Shown: one piece after another, positions 10,082 through 20,907 of the stretch
Layout of the letters: the number at the start of each line of letters is the position of its first letter
Numbering within the stretch: the first letter of the stretch is position 1
Source of the DNA: Pseudonocardiaceae bacterium
GTDB lineage: Bacteria > Actinomycetota > Actinomycetes > Mycobacteriales > Pseudonocardiaceae
Reading direction: 5' to 3'
Length of the DNA: 49,276 nt
Assembly (NCBI GenBank): GCA_009379845.1
Contig: WHSZ01000045.1
Location: forward strand, 1 to 49,276
Notes under the pieces: model-generated
What the model saw: only the letters and a program-made list of their open reading frames with translations
The model's database searches: none
Told to the model about the DNA's origin: nothing
Translations under genes and position numbers: made by a program

Positions 10082-11006
10082 AGGTGTCCGCGAAGCGGAC
10101 ACCTGTCACCCGCTCGGAGATGTCCCACAGCCGCGCGGCGTCGGTGTGGCTCTTCGCGGCCCGGGTGGCATCCACGATCTTCGGGTGACCGCGCTGCTCG
10201 AACATGCGGTCCGGCCCGATGTAGGCGCCGCCCGGCACGTCCGGTTTCGTGGCGGCGTACAGGCTCGGCAGCGCGCCGTGCTCGGCGTCCTGGGCGAGCA
10301 GCCGGTTTCCGAGCCGCATCACCCTCTCGGTCAGCGTGCTGCCGATCATCTTCGCGCCGGCGGTCTGCAGGTTCGTGTCCGCGTAGCCGGGGTGCGCGGC
10401 GAGGCTGCGCACCTTCGAGCCCGCGTCCGCTAGCCGGCGCTGCAGTTCGAAGGCGAACAACAGGTTCGCGAGCTTGGATTGCCCGTACGCCAGCCATTTC
10501 TGGTAGCGGTGCTCGCCCTGCAGGTCGTCGAAGTTCATCCGGCCGAGCCGGTGCAGCCCGCTGGACACGGTGACCACCCGCGCCTCACGGCCGGCGCGGA
10601 GCAGCGGCAGCAGCAGCCCGGTTAGCGCGAAGTGCCCGAGATGGTTGGTGCCGAACTGCATCTCGAAGCCGTCCGCGGTGCGCCGCCTCGGCAGCGCCAT
10701 CACGCCGGCGTTGTTGATCAACAGGTCCAGCCGATCGTGCGCGTCGCGAAACTCGGCCACGAATCCGCGTATCACGTCCAAGCTGGCCAGATCGAGGGAC
10801 CGCACCTCGGTCTTGGCGCCGGACACCGCCAGCGCGATGTGCTCGGCGGCCGCCTGACCCTTGTCGAGATCGCGGCAGGCCAGCACGACGTGCGCGCCCG
10901 CGCGGGCGAGTTCCCGCGCTGTCACCAGCCCGAGCCCGCTGTTCGCGCCGGTCACCACCGCGAGGCGGCCGGTTTGGTCCGGAATGTTAGCTGCGGTCCA
11001 CTTCAC
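10077..11006 (-). CDS. Short-chain dehydrogenase/reductase (retinol dehydrogenase-like)
   Basis: This 309-residue NAD(P)-dependent oxidoreductase belongs to the classical/extended SDR type often annotated as retinol dehydrogenase or WWOX-like; its substrate is unknown. The cofactor motif TGANSGLG lies near residue 20, the NNAG motif follows in LLINNAGVM, and the catalytic Tyr-Lys pair is in YGQSK with an upstream Ser in VTVSSGL. I chose the GTG at 11006, which has GGAG nine bases upstream, over longer readings that run into pabA/trpG. It is leftward and downstream of that gene by 28 bases, so the two may be co-transcribed. Its stop codon lies inside the junction stem-loop. Confidence 0.85.
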   Translation of the reverse strand: MKWTAANIPDQTGRLAVVTGANSGLGLVTARELARAGAHVVLACRDLDKGQAAAEHIALAVSGAKTEVRSLDLASLDVIRGFVAEFRDAHDRLDLLINNAGVMALPRRRTADGFEMQFGTNHLGHFALTGLLLPLLRAGREARVVTVSSGLHRLGRMNFDDLQGEHRYQKWLAYGQSKLANLLFAFELQRRLADAGSKVRSLAAHPGYADTNLQTAGAKMIGSTLTERVMRLGNRLLAQDAEHGALPSLYAATKPDVPGGAYIGPDRMFEQRGHPKIVDATRAAKSHTDAARLWDISERVTGVRFADTS

Positions 11007-11034
11007 GTTTGGCTCCGTCCGGGGCGGCGACGGC

Positions 11035-11676
11035 TTACATGCTCGCGGAGGCGGCCAGCTCACGCATGCCGCTCTCCAACTGCCCAACGAGCGAATCGGC
11101 CACCGGATGCCCACACATCGCCATCCAATTCGCCAGCATCCGGTGCCCACCGTCGGTGAGCACCGACTCCGGATGGAACTGGACGCCCTCGATCGCGAGT
11201 TCACGGTGCCGCATGCCCATCACGATGCCCGATTCGGTGCGCGCGGTGATCTCGAATTCGGCGGGAACGGTGTCCGGCCGCACGGTCAGCGAGTGGTAGC
11301 GGGTGGCGGTGAACGGGTCGGGCAGCCCGGCGAGCACGCCGCCGCCGGTGTGATGCACCTGGCTGGTCTTGCCGTGCAGCAGCTCCGGGGCCCGCTCGAC
11401 GGTCGCGCCCCACACCGCGCCGATCGCCTGGTGCCCGAGGCAGACGCCGAGCGCCGGCACACCCTCGTCCGCGCACCGGCGAACCACGTCCATGCTCATG
11501 CCGGCTCGCTCCGGCGTGCCGGGGCCAGGCGAGAGCAACACGCCGTCCATCCCGGACACGTCGTCGAGCGACAGTTCGTCATTGCGCCACACGGTGCAGT
11601 CGGCACCGAGCTGGGCGAGGTACTGCACGAGGTTGTAGACGAAGCTGTCGTAGTTGTCGATTACCAGCACGCGCAT
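11035..11676 (-). CDS. Glutamine amidotransferase, PabA/TrpG type
   Basis: This class I glutamine amidotransferase supplies ammonia to aminodeoxychorismate synthase or anthranilate synthase. It is 213 residues long from the ATG giving [15 protein letters not shown]. It has the oxyanion region LSPGPGTP, the nucleophile elbow [10 protein letters not shown] (Cys about 79) and the catalytic HPES pair. The gene next to pknB is annotated trpG in Mycobacterium tuberculosis (Rv0013), and many orthologues are called pabA. Sequence alone does not tell folate from tryptophan use. An in-frame upstream ATG would add 11 residues that are not conserved in the family. Confidence 0.92.
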   Translation of the reverse strand: MRVLVIDNYDSFVYNLVQYLAQLGADCTVWRNDELSLDDVSGMDGVLLSPGPGTPERAGMSMDVVRRCADEGVPALGVCLGHQAIGAVWGATVERAPELLHGKTSQVHHTGGGVLAGLPDPFTATRYHSLTVRPDTVPAEFEITARTESGIVMGMRHRELAIEGVQFHPESVLTDGGHRMLANWMAMCGHPVADSLVGQLESGMRELAASASM

Positions 11677-11724
11677 AGGCACAGCGTACGTGGCACGGGA
11701 GGGGACCACGCGGGTGCGTTAGGG

Positions 11725-13473
11725 TTACTCCGGCGCTCCCACCAAGGTCACCGGGCGCGGTCGAGTCGCCGACAGTGAGGTGCACACGCTGGTCACGCCC
11801 ACCACCAGGAAGGCGCCGGCCAGCACGGCGCCGACCAGTGGCCAGGGCAGCGCGAGTGCCGCGACACCGGTGATCCGGTCAAGCGCCGAGGTGATCGCGA
11901 ACAACGTGCACCCGGCGGCAAGCGAACCGAGCAGCAGGCCGATCGCGGTGACGGCCCAGGATTCCAGCAACGCCATCCGCACGACCTGTCCCCTGCGCAG
12001 TCCGATCGCCCGCGCCACGGCGAACTCCGAGCGCCGCTGCGCGGCCGCGATCACCACCGCGTTGATCACGGCGAGCAGGGCGTACAGGCCGCCGAGTCCC
12101 ATCACCACGAGCATGATCCCGGTCTGGGTGTCCGCCTGCGCCGCGGTGGACCTGGCGATCCACGCCGGGACGGTGTGCACAGCACCGATGCCGTCCGCAC
12201 GGATCCGGTCGGCGAGCGCCTCGGCGTCCGTGCCGGACGCGACCCGCACGATCGTCTGGGTGTGCAGCTGCGCCATCTGGAAGCCGGCAGCACGTCGGCC
12301 GGCACCAGGAACTCCGCGCCGCCGTCCATGGACGGCGGCAACACCGCCACGACGCGGACCGTCAACTCCCGGCCGGCGCTGCGAAGCGCCACCGTGTCGC
12401 CGACCTCGCCGGAGCCGCCCGGCCCGACGGCCGCGGTACGCCCACGCAGGTCGTCGAGTGACCCGCCGCGCACCGGGCGCAGGTGAGCCCGTTGATACGT
12501 GGCAGGGTCGACGGCGAGCGCTTGCACGGATTCGGTTTCCCGCTCGACCTCCCCTTCGTCCACCTCGGTGGTCGTCATCGTCATCGGCAGGGTGCGTTGC
12601 TGGGCGGCCCAGGCGACCCCCGGGAGATCGTCGAGCCGATCCGCGGCCGCTCCGCGAGGTCGCCCGCGGTGTTGCCGGTCCGCTCCCGCTCGGAGGCCTC
12701 GACGATCGACGACGTCGCGCCCAGCTGTCCGATCAGCAGCGCGACCAGCACCAGCAACGGCGCGGCGGTCGCCGCGCTACGGCGCACCCCGTCGCGCAGG
12801 TTCGCCTCGGCCAACCCGCCGAGCGTGCTGCCGCGCAGCACCAGGCCGAACAGCCGGCCAACCAGCGGGACGACCAGCGGGCTCAACGCGGAAAGCCCTA
12901 CCGACGCGGCGAGCGCGGCGTTGATGGCCAGAGGTATGGCGCCGTCCGGTCCCACGAACCCCGCGACGATCATCATCGCGATCGCGCCTGCCAGGAACAG
13001 CAACCCGAAGAACCACCGGGAGAACGTCATCACCCTGGCGGCCGCGCCGGTATCCCGCAGCGCCTCGAGCGGGCCACCTTGTGCCCGGCGAGTTTCAACG
13101 GCAGCGCGACGTTCTGCTCCGCGGTCAGCGAGCCGATCAGGTTGAAGCTCTGGAACACGAAGCCGATCTCCGCGCGGCGTAGTTCGGTGAGCTCGCGGTC
13201 CGATGCTCGGGTGATGTCGGCACCGCCGAGCAGGACCTGGCCCTCGCTGAGCCGTTCCAGCCCGGCCGCGCAGTGCAGCAGGGTGGACTTTCCGGAACCG
13301 GACGGTCCCATCACCGCGGTCCAGAAGCCACGCGGGAAGCTCACGCTCACCCTGTCCAACGCGCGGACCTCGGCCTGCTTTTCGCCGTAATGCCGGCTGA
13401 CCTCCCGTAGCTCCACCGCCGGTTGCGAGAAACCCGGCGGCTCGTGCTGCTCGACCGTCATCGCCACTGTCAT
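11725..13473 (-). pseudogene. Remnant of a MacB/FtsX-type ABC transporter
   Basis: Read leftward, an ATPase begins near 13473 and keeps Walker A (GPSGSGKST) and the Q-loop (FVFQSFNLIG). It breaks off near 13069, before the LSGGQ signature and Walker B. The sequence passes at once, in another frame, into the middle of an FtsX-like permease (ALRDTGAAARVMTFSRW, then several membrane helices). Two more frame changes follow near 12600 and 12280. The last permease domain, with three helices, runs to 11725. The most economical reading is one deletion joining half an ATPase to half a permease, plus two frameshifts or smaller deletions. None of the open frames can give a working transporter. Confidence 0.85.
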
Positions 13474-13594
13474 GCCGTAAGCCTGGCCGGTGACCGGCGC
13501 CGAGGCAGCCCGGCGCACCCCCGGGTTCGGGTAGGGAGCGCCCTACCTCCGAAAGCGACCCGCGACCGAGGTGCGCTCCGGATATCGTGCGGGT

Positions 13595-14980
<1,386 letters not shown>

Positions 14981-15152
14981 TCACCGAGGGGTCGGTAGAT
15001 GGACGACCAGGAGCTCAACGCGGAACAGCGCCACAGTGCAGCGTGACCTCCGTGGCCGGATAGGTCTCGGCGTCGCGGTCGAGCCGGGCGAGCAGCTCCG
15101 CGCCGATCGCCAGCTCACGTGTCTTGGCGCCGACTGTCGTGTGTGGACGTAT

Positions 15153-15407
15153 CTAGTTCGAGGCCGACTTCATCCCGTTGAGCTTTCTGGTGATCTCGTC
15201 GGCCTTGCGGCCTTCGCGCTCGGACCAGTACAGCGCCTCGTGGTGATGACCTCGGTCGATCTCGGCCACCCTGGCGTAGGTCGCCGCACTGCGTCGGTAG
15301 TAGTCACGCCACACCTGGGGCGAAGCATCGTCCGGCGGCCGGATGGCGGTCAGCACCGTGTGAGCCTGCATGAGGGTCCGTACCTCGTTCGCCGTATCGC
15401 CAGCCAT
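15153..15407 (-). CDS. Small conserved-looking protein of unknown function (84 aa)
   Basis: I do not recognise a family. The start is the ATG giving MAGDTANEVRTLM, with a strong GGGGAGGTGA ribosome-binding site eight bases upstream; an in-frame ATG 35 codons further up has no comparable site. The product is hydrophilic and mostly helical, with a cluster of Arg, Tyr and His in DYYRRSAATYARVAEIDRGH. It is divergent from the HTH regulator and shares its control region. The about 170 bases between lpdA and this gene show no intact gene, only a possible decayed fragment readable on the minus strand. Confidence 0.6.
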   Translation of the reverse strand: MAGDTANEVRTLMQAHTVLTAIRPPDDASPQVWRDYYRRSAATYARVAEIDRGHHHEALYWSEREGRKADEITRKLNGMKSASN

Positions 15408-15503
15408 GTCATTCACCTCCCCCTCGGCACGCACGCCGGGAGTTCCTATCCCGGCAACCTGACCTCTAATGTCGGCGAAATCGGAGGACGTGATCACCAC
15501 ACG

Positions 15504-15552
15504 GTGGGACATCTCGGGACGTCCTTGGTACGGTCGAAGACGTCCCTACAAA
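15504..15552 (+). promoter_or_regulatory. Candidate operator and promoter of the HTH-NUDIX pair
   Basis: An inverted repeat GGGACGTC (15516-15523) and GACGTCCC (15539-15546) flanks a TTGGTA -35-like box at 15525. A TACAAA -10-like box lies at 15547, 16 bases downstream. A third half-site, GGGACATC, lies just upstream. The placement around the core promoter of the regulator gene suggests autoregulation. Confidence 0.5.
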
Positions 15553-15569
15553 CCCGCCGGGGAGTGGAC

Positions 15570-16313
15570 ATGCCGAACGAGCGGCTGCGAGACGCGCTGC
15601 TACGGAACGGCCTGACGCTGGAACAAGTCGCCAAGGCAGTCAACGTCGACCCGAAAACGGTGGAGCGCTGGATTACCAAAGGCCGCCTGCCGTACCCGAA
15701 GCACCGGCACAAGCTCGCCGCCATGGCGCGTGAGGCGGAGAGTTACCTCTGGCCCGACGCCGTTGCGCCCGAGCGCAAGGTCGAGACGTCGACCGCCGAG
15801 GTCGTGCGGGTCTATCCACACCGCAACGCCGTCCCCGTCGAGCTGTGGGACCAGCTAATCAACGACGCCGAGCAGGCTGTCGAGATCCTGGTGCACGCCG
15901 CGCTGTTCTTGGTCGAGCGCCCCCGCTTCGTGAAAGACCTGGCAGCCAAGGCCGAGGTCGGGGCCAAGATCCGGCTGCTCTTCGGAGACCCGGACGGCGA
16001 CACCATCGCCCTACGCAGTGAGGAGGAACAGCTAGGGGAGGGCACGCTGTCGGCGCGTATCCGCAACGCTCTGGCGTTCTACCAGCCGTTGCGGGGTGTC
16101 GAGGGTGTCGACATGCGCTTTCACGACGCGACGCTGTACAACTCGATCTTCCGCTTTGACGACGAGATGATCATCAATACGCACGTGTACGGCTTCCAGG
16201 GCGCGCACGCGCCGTCGTTGCACCTGCGCCGACTGTCCGCCGGGGATCTCTTCGAGACGTACTCCGAGAGCTTCGAGGCCGTCTGGAATCTCTCTCGCCC
16301 AGCCACCTTCTAG
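15570..16313 (+). CDS. HTH (XRE-like) regulator with C-terminal DUF5919-like domain
   Basis: Residues 1 to about 60 form a helix-turn-helix unit (LRNGLTLEQVAKAVNVDPKTVERWITKGRLPY) of the kind that binds DNA in phage-like and plasmid-like regulators. The remaining 190 residues resemble the DUF5919-type sensor/effector domain found behind such HTHs in actinomycetes, including a strongly acidic RFDDEMIINTHVYG stretch. The ATG has GGGGAGTGG upstream. A reading frame extending over 500 bases upstream is open but has no support. The gene is ten bases ahead of the NUDIX gene, and such HTH-NUDIX pairs recur in actinomycetes. Ligand and targets are unknown. Confidence 0.75.
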   Translation: MPNERLRDALLRNGLTLEQVAKAVNVDPKTVERWITKGRLPYPKHRHKLAAMAREAESYLWPDAVAPERKVETSTAEVVRVYPHRNAVPVELWDQLINDAEQAVEILVHAALFLVERPRFVKDLAAKAEVGAKIRLLFGDPDGDTIALRSEEEQLGEGTLSARIRNALAFYQPLRGVEGVDMRFHDATLYNSIFRFDDEMIINTHVYGFQGAHAPSLHLRRLSAGDLFETYSESFEAVWNLSRPATF

Positions 16314-16322
16314 GGAGGCACG

Positions 16323-16793
16323 ATGGCACGCCGGGACTACTACAACGACCCGAACGCCCCAGCAGCCAACAGCATCGCGGTCGCCGTCAGCGCCTTCATC
16401 CAGGGCGAGCATGACCGGATCCTGATGATCCGCCGCACCGACAATGACCGCTACTCGATCCCCGGCGGCCAACTCGAACTAGGCGAGACACTTACGCAGG
16501 CCGCCGTCCGCGAGGTCCGCGAGGAGACCGGAATCGAGTGCGAGGTCACTGGCCTGATCGGTATCTACTCCAACCCGAACCACGTCATCGCCTACGACGA
16601 CGGCGAAGTCCGCCAAGAGTTCTCGATCTGCTTCCGCGGGCAAGCACTCGGCGGCACGTTGCGGACGAGTAGCGAGAGTAAAGAGGTTCATTGGGTCGCC
16701 GAGCATCGACTAGGCGATTTAAATGTTCATCCGTCAACGCGGCTGCGAATTGACCACGCGTTGCGAGAATCGCGTCTCCCATATTTTTCGTAG
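16323..16793 (+). CDS. NUDIX hydrolase
   Basis: This 156-residue protein has a full NUDIX box, GGQLELGETLTQAAVREV followed by REETGIE, with the GX5EX7REUXEEXGU spacing. Such enzymes hydrolyse nucleoside diphosphates linked to another group; the substrate cannot be read from the sequence. The N-terminal RRDYYNDPNAP segment precedes a beta-rich NUDIX core. The RBS GGGAGG lies six bases before the ATG. It is in an apparent operon with the HTH regulator. The last 100 bases are less GC-rich than neighbouring genes (for example GCGATTTAAATGTTCATCC), which fits acquisition from elsewhere. Confidence 0.88.
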   Translation: MARRDYYNDPNAPAANSIAVAVSAFIQGEHDRILMIRRTDNDRYSIPGGQLELGETLTQAAVREVREETGIECEVTGLIGIYSNPNHVIAYDDGEVRQEFSICFRGQALGGTLRTSSESKEVHWVAEHRLGDLNVHPSTRLRIDHALRESRLPYFS

Positions 16794-16798
16794 CCAGT

Positions 16799-16857
16799 TC
16801 GAAAAGCGCACGGTTGGGCGATATGCCGGGTTTCGGCGGTCACATAGTCAATATGTA
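16799..16857 (+). repeat. Degenerate copy of the lpdA 3' end
   Basis: Bases 16802-16834 (AAAGCGCACGGTTGGGCGAT onward) match lpdA 14735-14768 with one deleted base and a C-to-T change. Bases 16836-16857, ending CACATAGTCAATATGTAG, match the lpdA terminus (CACATGATCAATATGTAG at 14963-14980). The roughly 190 bases between these two segments in lpdA are missing. The copy cannot encode E3. It lies just beyond the HTH-NUDIX island that follows intact lpdA. Confidence 0.85.
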
Positions 16858-16913
16858 GGGCTGATGAAGGGAGGCTAACGGGCCAATCTCGGCGGTGGGT
16901 TAGCGTTGGCCCG

Positions 16914-19900
16914 ATGTCGCCTTCCGGAACCGATTCAACCTCGGAGCCGGCGGCCGAGGGCTCGTCAGCGGAGGACACGGCCGCCAGCGCCGCGTCCGTC
17001 TCGAATGGACGCCGCAACCGCTGGCGGTGGACCGCGGCGATTCTGGGGTTGATCGCCGGAGTATGCGCGCTCGCCGTGCCATTCATGCCGATCGCGCAGG
17101 ACACCGCGAAAATCATCTGGCCGGACGGGAACAACACGCGGTCCGTGAACGCGCCGTTGACCGGGTACTGGGCACAGGACATGCGGGTCGCCATGCCGTG
17201 CACCACGATGCAGTCGGCCGACGCGCGTACCGACAACCCGGCGATGCTGTTCTCCACCGTGCCCAAGACGCGCTCCGAGTTCGGCGCCGGCATGCAGCTA
17301 CGAGTGCAGAACAACCTGCTCACCGTGGTCAACCGCGGCCAGCAGGTCGCCGAACAACCACTCGCACAACCGGGCTGCGACGTCGCGATTTCCTCGGAGG
17401 TGACCAACACCAAGGTCAGCGTCGGCGGGAAGGTGATCTACAACGACAACACCGACGTTCGCCCCCGGGTCATCGGGATCTACTCGGACATCCAGGCGGA
17501 ACAGGACCCGATCGACGGCATGCGGGTGTCGATCGCCCCGGACACTCGTTACCAGTCCACCCCGACCGTCTGGAAAACCGCGATCACGATCATCGGGGCG
17601 CTCGCGCTGATCGGTTCGTTGATCGCGGTGAACCGATCGGATATCCGGGTGGCGCGACGTGCGCCACGATGGGCGCCGATCGGTTGGTGGCGGCTGACGC
17701 CACGCGATCTCACCGTCCTTGTCGCGCTCGGTGTCTGGGTGATCATCGGCCCGGTCACGTCGGACGACGGGTACATCCTGTCCATGGCGCGGGTCCGAGA
17801 AGACATCGGTTACCTGACCAACTACTACCGATGGTTCGGGGTCGCCGAGGCGCCGTTCGGCTGGTTTTATCACCTCTACGAGCTGATGGCACACTTCAGC
17901 ACCGCGCCGCCATGGATGCGGTTGCCCTCGTTCGTGCTCGGCGCGCTCAGCTGGTTCCTGATCAGCCGCGAGGTGACGCCAAGACTGGGCACCGCGGTGC
18001 GCACCAGCAGGGCAGCGGGGTGGGCGGCGGCGGCCGTTTTCCTGATCTGGTGGCTGCCCTACAACAACGGCCTTCGCCCTGAGCCGGTGGCCGCGGCCGG
18101 TTCCCTGCTTGCGCTGACAGCCGTGGAACGCGCGCTGGTCACCCGCCGGCTGCTCCCGCTGTGCCTCGGGCTGATCGCGGCGGCGTTCACGGTCGCCGCC
18201 ACCCCGACCGGGCCGATCGCGGTGGCACCCTTCCTGGTGTCCGCCCGCCCGCTGTCCCGGCTGGTGCGCAGCCGCGCCAGGGAGGGTTGGCTTCCGCTGC
18301 TCGGTCCGATCTTCGGCGCCGGCTTCTGCGTGCTGTTCGTCGTGTTCGCCGACCAGACGTTCGCCACGGTGATGGAGGCGAGCCGATTGCGCGACCAGGT
18401 CGGCCCGAGCCTTGGCTGGTTCCAGGAGTTCGCCCGGTACGAGCTGCTGTTCAGCGAGACCGCGGACGGCTCGGTGAGCAGGCGGTTCCCGGTGCTGCTG
18501 ATCCTGCTGTGTACCTTTACCTGCCTCGCTGTATTACTGCGCAGGGGCCGCATCCCGGGCGCCGCGCTCGGCCCGAGCCGTCGGCTGATCGGCACCGTCG
18601 CACTGTTCTTCCCGCTGCTGGCGCTGACCCCGACCAAGTGGACGCACCACTTCGGCGCGTTCGCGTCGGTCGGCGCCGCGATCGCGGCGTTGACCGCGCT
18701 GGCCACCAGCTCGACCGTGCTGCGATCGCATCGCAACCGGATGGCGTTTCTCGCCGGGCTGCTCGCGGTCACCGCGCTGGCCGCGACCGGGCCGAACTCG
18801 TACTGGCTGGTGTCCAAGTTCGGCGTGCCATGGAACGACATCCCGCCGGCACTGCCGGGCATCACCTTCGCGACCATCCTGCTCATCGGTGCCGGGGTGG
18901 CGGCCGCGATCGCGTTCGTGGAGAACATCCGTGCCGCGCACCGCGATTCCGACGCACCGGAGAAACCACGCAAAGCACTGGTATTCGGTTCGATGGGGCT
19001 GGTCGCGGTATGCGCCATCGTGGCGGCCGCCGAAGTCGGCAGCATGGCCAAGGCGATCCACAAGCAGCGCAGCAGCTACAGCCTCGGCGGTGCGAACTTC
19101 GCGCACCTCACCGGGTCCAGCTGCAACCTTTCCGACCACGTGATGGTGGAGCGCGACCCGAATGCCAGCGTGCTGCCCCCGCTGCCGCCCGAGCAGCAGC
19201 GGACCGCGAGCGGGCGCGTCCAGCAGGCGGCATCCGGTACCGAGCTGCCACCGCTCGAACGGACCCCCGAGCGGGTGCGGGTCGGCTTCCACACCGCGGC
19301 GAGCGCGTACGGCGACCCGATCGGTAAGCCACCGCACGGCCTGAAACGCGGCAAGACACCGATGTGGAGCAGCTTCCGGGAGAAGCAGCAGCCAACCGGT
19401 CAGCTGCGTACCGACTGGTACCGGCTGCCGGTCGACGCCGCGAAAAAGCAGGCAGCGATCTCGGTTGCCGGCAAGGTGAACACGGCGGTCTCGATCAGGG
19501 CGGAATTCGGCAAGCCGACACCGGACGGCATCAAGATCGTCCGGCGGGCGGCGGTGCCGATCGTGGAATCGGAGACGAGCCAGTGGGCGGATACCCGGTT
19601 CCCCGCGAAGATGAACCGGGACGAGCGGATGATGCGCCTTGTCGTCGAGGACAACGACCTCACGGAGGAAGGCTGGGTGGCACTCACCGCGCCGCGGGTA
19701 CCGAAGCTCACCACTCTCACCCAACGGCTGGGCGACGAGCCGGCGTACCTGGACTGGCCGGCCGGCTTCATGCATCCCTGCATCAAGCTGGCGGCGTGGC
19801 ACGACGGGATCGCCGAGGTGCCGAAGTACCGGATCACCGCGTCGCCGCTGGCCGGCAACGACGAGGTCTCGTCGAATATGGGCGGCGGCCCGCTCGGCTG

Positions 19901-20102
19901 GCTCGAAGAGGTCGCCAACCAACCCGAAGTGCCGAGCTACGTGAAGAACGAACCCGGCCTGACGTGGGGTCAGCTGCTCGAGGTCGAGCCGTACGCGCGG
20001 GCCGGCAAGCCGAGGGTGGTTCGCGGCGAGGAGATCCGGCCCGGCTGGTGGTCCCCGGGTCCGGGGCCGCTGCAGGCGGACGGGTTGGTCCCGACCCGAT
20101 AA
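16914..20102 (+). CDS. Arabinosyltransferase, EmbA/B/C family (GT53)
   Basis: This polytopic membrane glycosyltransferase of 1062 residues adds D-arabinofuranose from decaprenyl-phosphoryl-arabinose to arabinogalactan or lipoarabinomannan. A short acidic N-terminus is followed by a first membrane helix (about residues 40-62), a periplasmic domain and about a dozen more helices. The Emb catalytic DD motif is in VTSDDGYILSMARV (about residues 281-294). A large C-terminal carbohydrate-binding domain starts near residue 715. Length matches mycobacterial Emb proteins (about 1,070-1,100). Only one Emb gene lies here, so embA, B or C cannot be assigned. No obvious SD sequence precedes the ATG. It ends at the second junction stem-loop. 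Confidence 0.92.
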   Translation: MSPSGTDSTSEPAAEGSSAEDTAASAASVSNGRRNRWRWTAAILGLIAGVCALAVPFMPIAQDTAKIIWPDGNNTRSVNAPLTGYWAQDMRVAMPCTTMQSADARTDNPAMLFSTVPKTRSEFGAGMQLRVQNNLLTVVNRGQQVAEQPLAQPGCDVAISSEVTNTKVSVGGKVIYNDNTDVRPRVIGIYSDIQAEQDPIDGMRVSIAPDTRYQSTPTVWKTAITIIGALALIGSLIAVNRSDIRVARRAPRWAPIGWWRLTPRDLTVLVALGVWVIIGPVTSDDGYILSMARVREDIGYLTNYYRWFGVAEAPFGWFYHLYELMAHFSTAPPWMRLPSFVLGALSWFLISREVTPRLGTAVRTSRAAGWAAAAVFLIWWLPYNNGLRPEPVAAAGSLLALTAVERALVTRRLLPLCLGLIAAAFTVAATPTGPIAVAPFLVSARPLSRLVRSRAREGWLPLLGPIFGAGFCVLFVVFADQTFATVMEASRLRDQVGPSLGWFQEFARYELLFSETADGSVSRRFPVLLILLCTFTCLAVLLRRGRIPGAALGPSRRLIGTVALFFPLLALTPTKWTHHFGAFASVGAAIAALTALATSSTVLRSHRNRMAFLAGLLAVTALAATGPNSYWLVSKFGVPWNDIPPALPGITFATILLIGAGVAAAIAFVENIRAAHRDSDAPEKPRKALVFGSMGLVAVCAIVAAAEVGSMAKAIHKQRSSYSLGGANFAHLTGSSCNLSDHVMVERDPNASVLPPLPPEQQRTASGRVQQAASGTELPPLERTPERVRVGFHTAASAYGDPIGKPPHGLKRGKTPMWSSFREKQQPTGQLRTDWYRLPVDAAKKQAAISVAGKVNTAVSIRAEFGKPTPDGIKIVRRAAVPIVESETSQWADTRFPAKMNRDERMMRLVVEDNDLTEEGWVALTAPRVPKLTTLTQRLGDEPAYLDWPAGFMHPCIKLAAWHDGIAEVPKYRITASPLAGNDEVSSNMGGGPLGWLEEVANQPEVPSYVKNEPGLTWGQLLEVEPYARAGKPRVVRGEEIRPGWWSPGPGPLQADGLVPTR

Positions 20103-20119
20103 CGGCGGAGTCCCAGCCT

Positions 20120-20161
20120 CGTGAGTCTTTTCCAGGGTTATAGCACCTAAAAAGACTCACG
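20120..20161. terminator. Convergent-junction stem-loop, copy 2
   Basis: A 12-bp perfect stem, CGTGAGTCTTTT (20120-20131) with AAAAGACTCACG (20150-20161), encloses an 18-base loop. The stem ends in T/A runs on both strands, so it can terminate transcription from either side. It lies between the converging Emb-like gene and the 177-aa membrane protein gene, whose stop codon is inside the right arm. Bases 20137-20162 match 10057-10082 at 25 of 26 positions. Confidence 0.85.
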
Positions 20162-20690
20162 ACCTCAGCTGGCGGAAGTAGTCGCGGGTGGTTCGCCTGT
20201 TCAGCGCCACCAGGACACCGACCAGCGCGACGACCTGGACCAGGCTCACCAACATCGTGACGCCGCTGACGCCGCCGGTCACCGACGGGATGCTCAGCAC
20301 CAGCCAGATCGCGGCGAGCACCGTTACCGTGATGCGAGCCCAGTTGCGTCCCTGGTAAGCGAAGTATAGGAAGGTCAGCCACATCGCGGACAGCAGCACC
20401 GCGATGACGAGCGCGACGATCCAGACGCTCTCGAAGGTGTCACGCAGCTGCGCCAGGGTCATCCTCTGCCCCTGCTGCGCGAACGCCGAGCGCAGCTGCC
20501 CGAGCTCCTGGTCGCTGATGAAAACGCGCGCCAGGACCACGCCGAGCAGGCCGCACACCGCGCTGGCTATGCCGGCCCACCAGGCCCACGCCAGCGACTC
20601 CGGGGGCCGCGGTTTCAAGCCGTCGCCCCACGGATCGGGCGGCATCATCCCGTAGTACTGGGATCGACCGTCGAACGGTTCATTCATCAC
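20157..20690 (-). CDS. Four-helix membrane protein of unknown function
   Basis: This 177-residue protein has a polar N-terminus with an SQYYGMMPPDPWGDG stretch and four predicted membrane segments (about residues 36-58, 90-112, 118-138 and 143-163). The loop between helices 1 and 2 is amphipathic and Gln-rich. I do not recognise a named family; similar small proteins are common in actinomycetes. The start is one of two adjacent ATGs behind a GGGGG stretch. It is downstream of, and may follow, the sortase and small membrane protein genes on the same strand. Confidence 0.75.
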   Translation of the reverse strand: MMNEPFDGRSQYYGMMPPDPWGDGLKPRPPESLAWAWWAGIASAVCGLLGVVLARVFISDQELGQLRSAFAQQGQRMTLAQLRDTFESVWIVALVIAVLLSAMWLTFLYFAYQGRNWARITVTVLAAIWLVLSIPSVTGGVSGVTMLVSLVQVVALVGVLVALNRRTTRDYFRQLRS

Positions 20691-20751
20691 GACCCCCGAT
20701 TATGCCTTCAGGTGCCACCATGGATACCACGGGGCAAATCGGGCATGCACG

Positions 20752-20907
20752 TCACTGGGTGGTGACCTGGTTGAACGGCAGCATCGGCTCGACCCACGGG
20801 AAGACCACGAACATCAGCAGCGCGACCACCCCGAGGATCAGCACGGCCGCGCTGACCACACGCACGGCGGCCGGCCCTGGCAGGTGTCGCCAGATCCACG
20901 GGTACAT
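20752..20907 (-). CDS. Small membrane protein coupled to sortase (51 aa)
   Basis: The ATG overlaps the sortase stop codon (ATGA), giving a 51-residue protein MYPWIWRHLPG... with a single strong membrane helix (VVSAAVLILGVVALLMFVVF, about residues 18-37) and a short outer tail (VEPMLPFNQVTTQ). Translational coupling to sortase and the transmembrane topology suggest an accessory or stabilising role, which is inference. Equivalent tiny genes sit after class E sortases in many actinobacteria. Confidence 0.82.
   Translation of the reverse strand: MYPWIWRHLPGPAAVRVVSAAVLILGVVALLMFVVFPWVEPMLPFNQVTTQ

Noticed and set aside
15036..15569. Long N-terminal extension of the HTH regulator
   Set aside because: The extension has no recognisable sequence, runs opposite the 84-aa gene with its strong RBS, and would leave the promoter-like region inside the gene.
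14981..16913. Insertion sequence or prophage
   Set aside because: No transposase, integrase or terminal inverted repeat is visible. Only the lpdA 3'-end copy suggests past movement.
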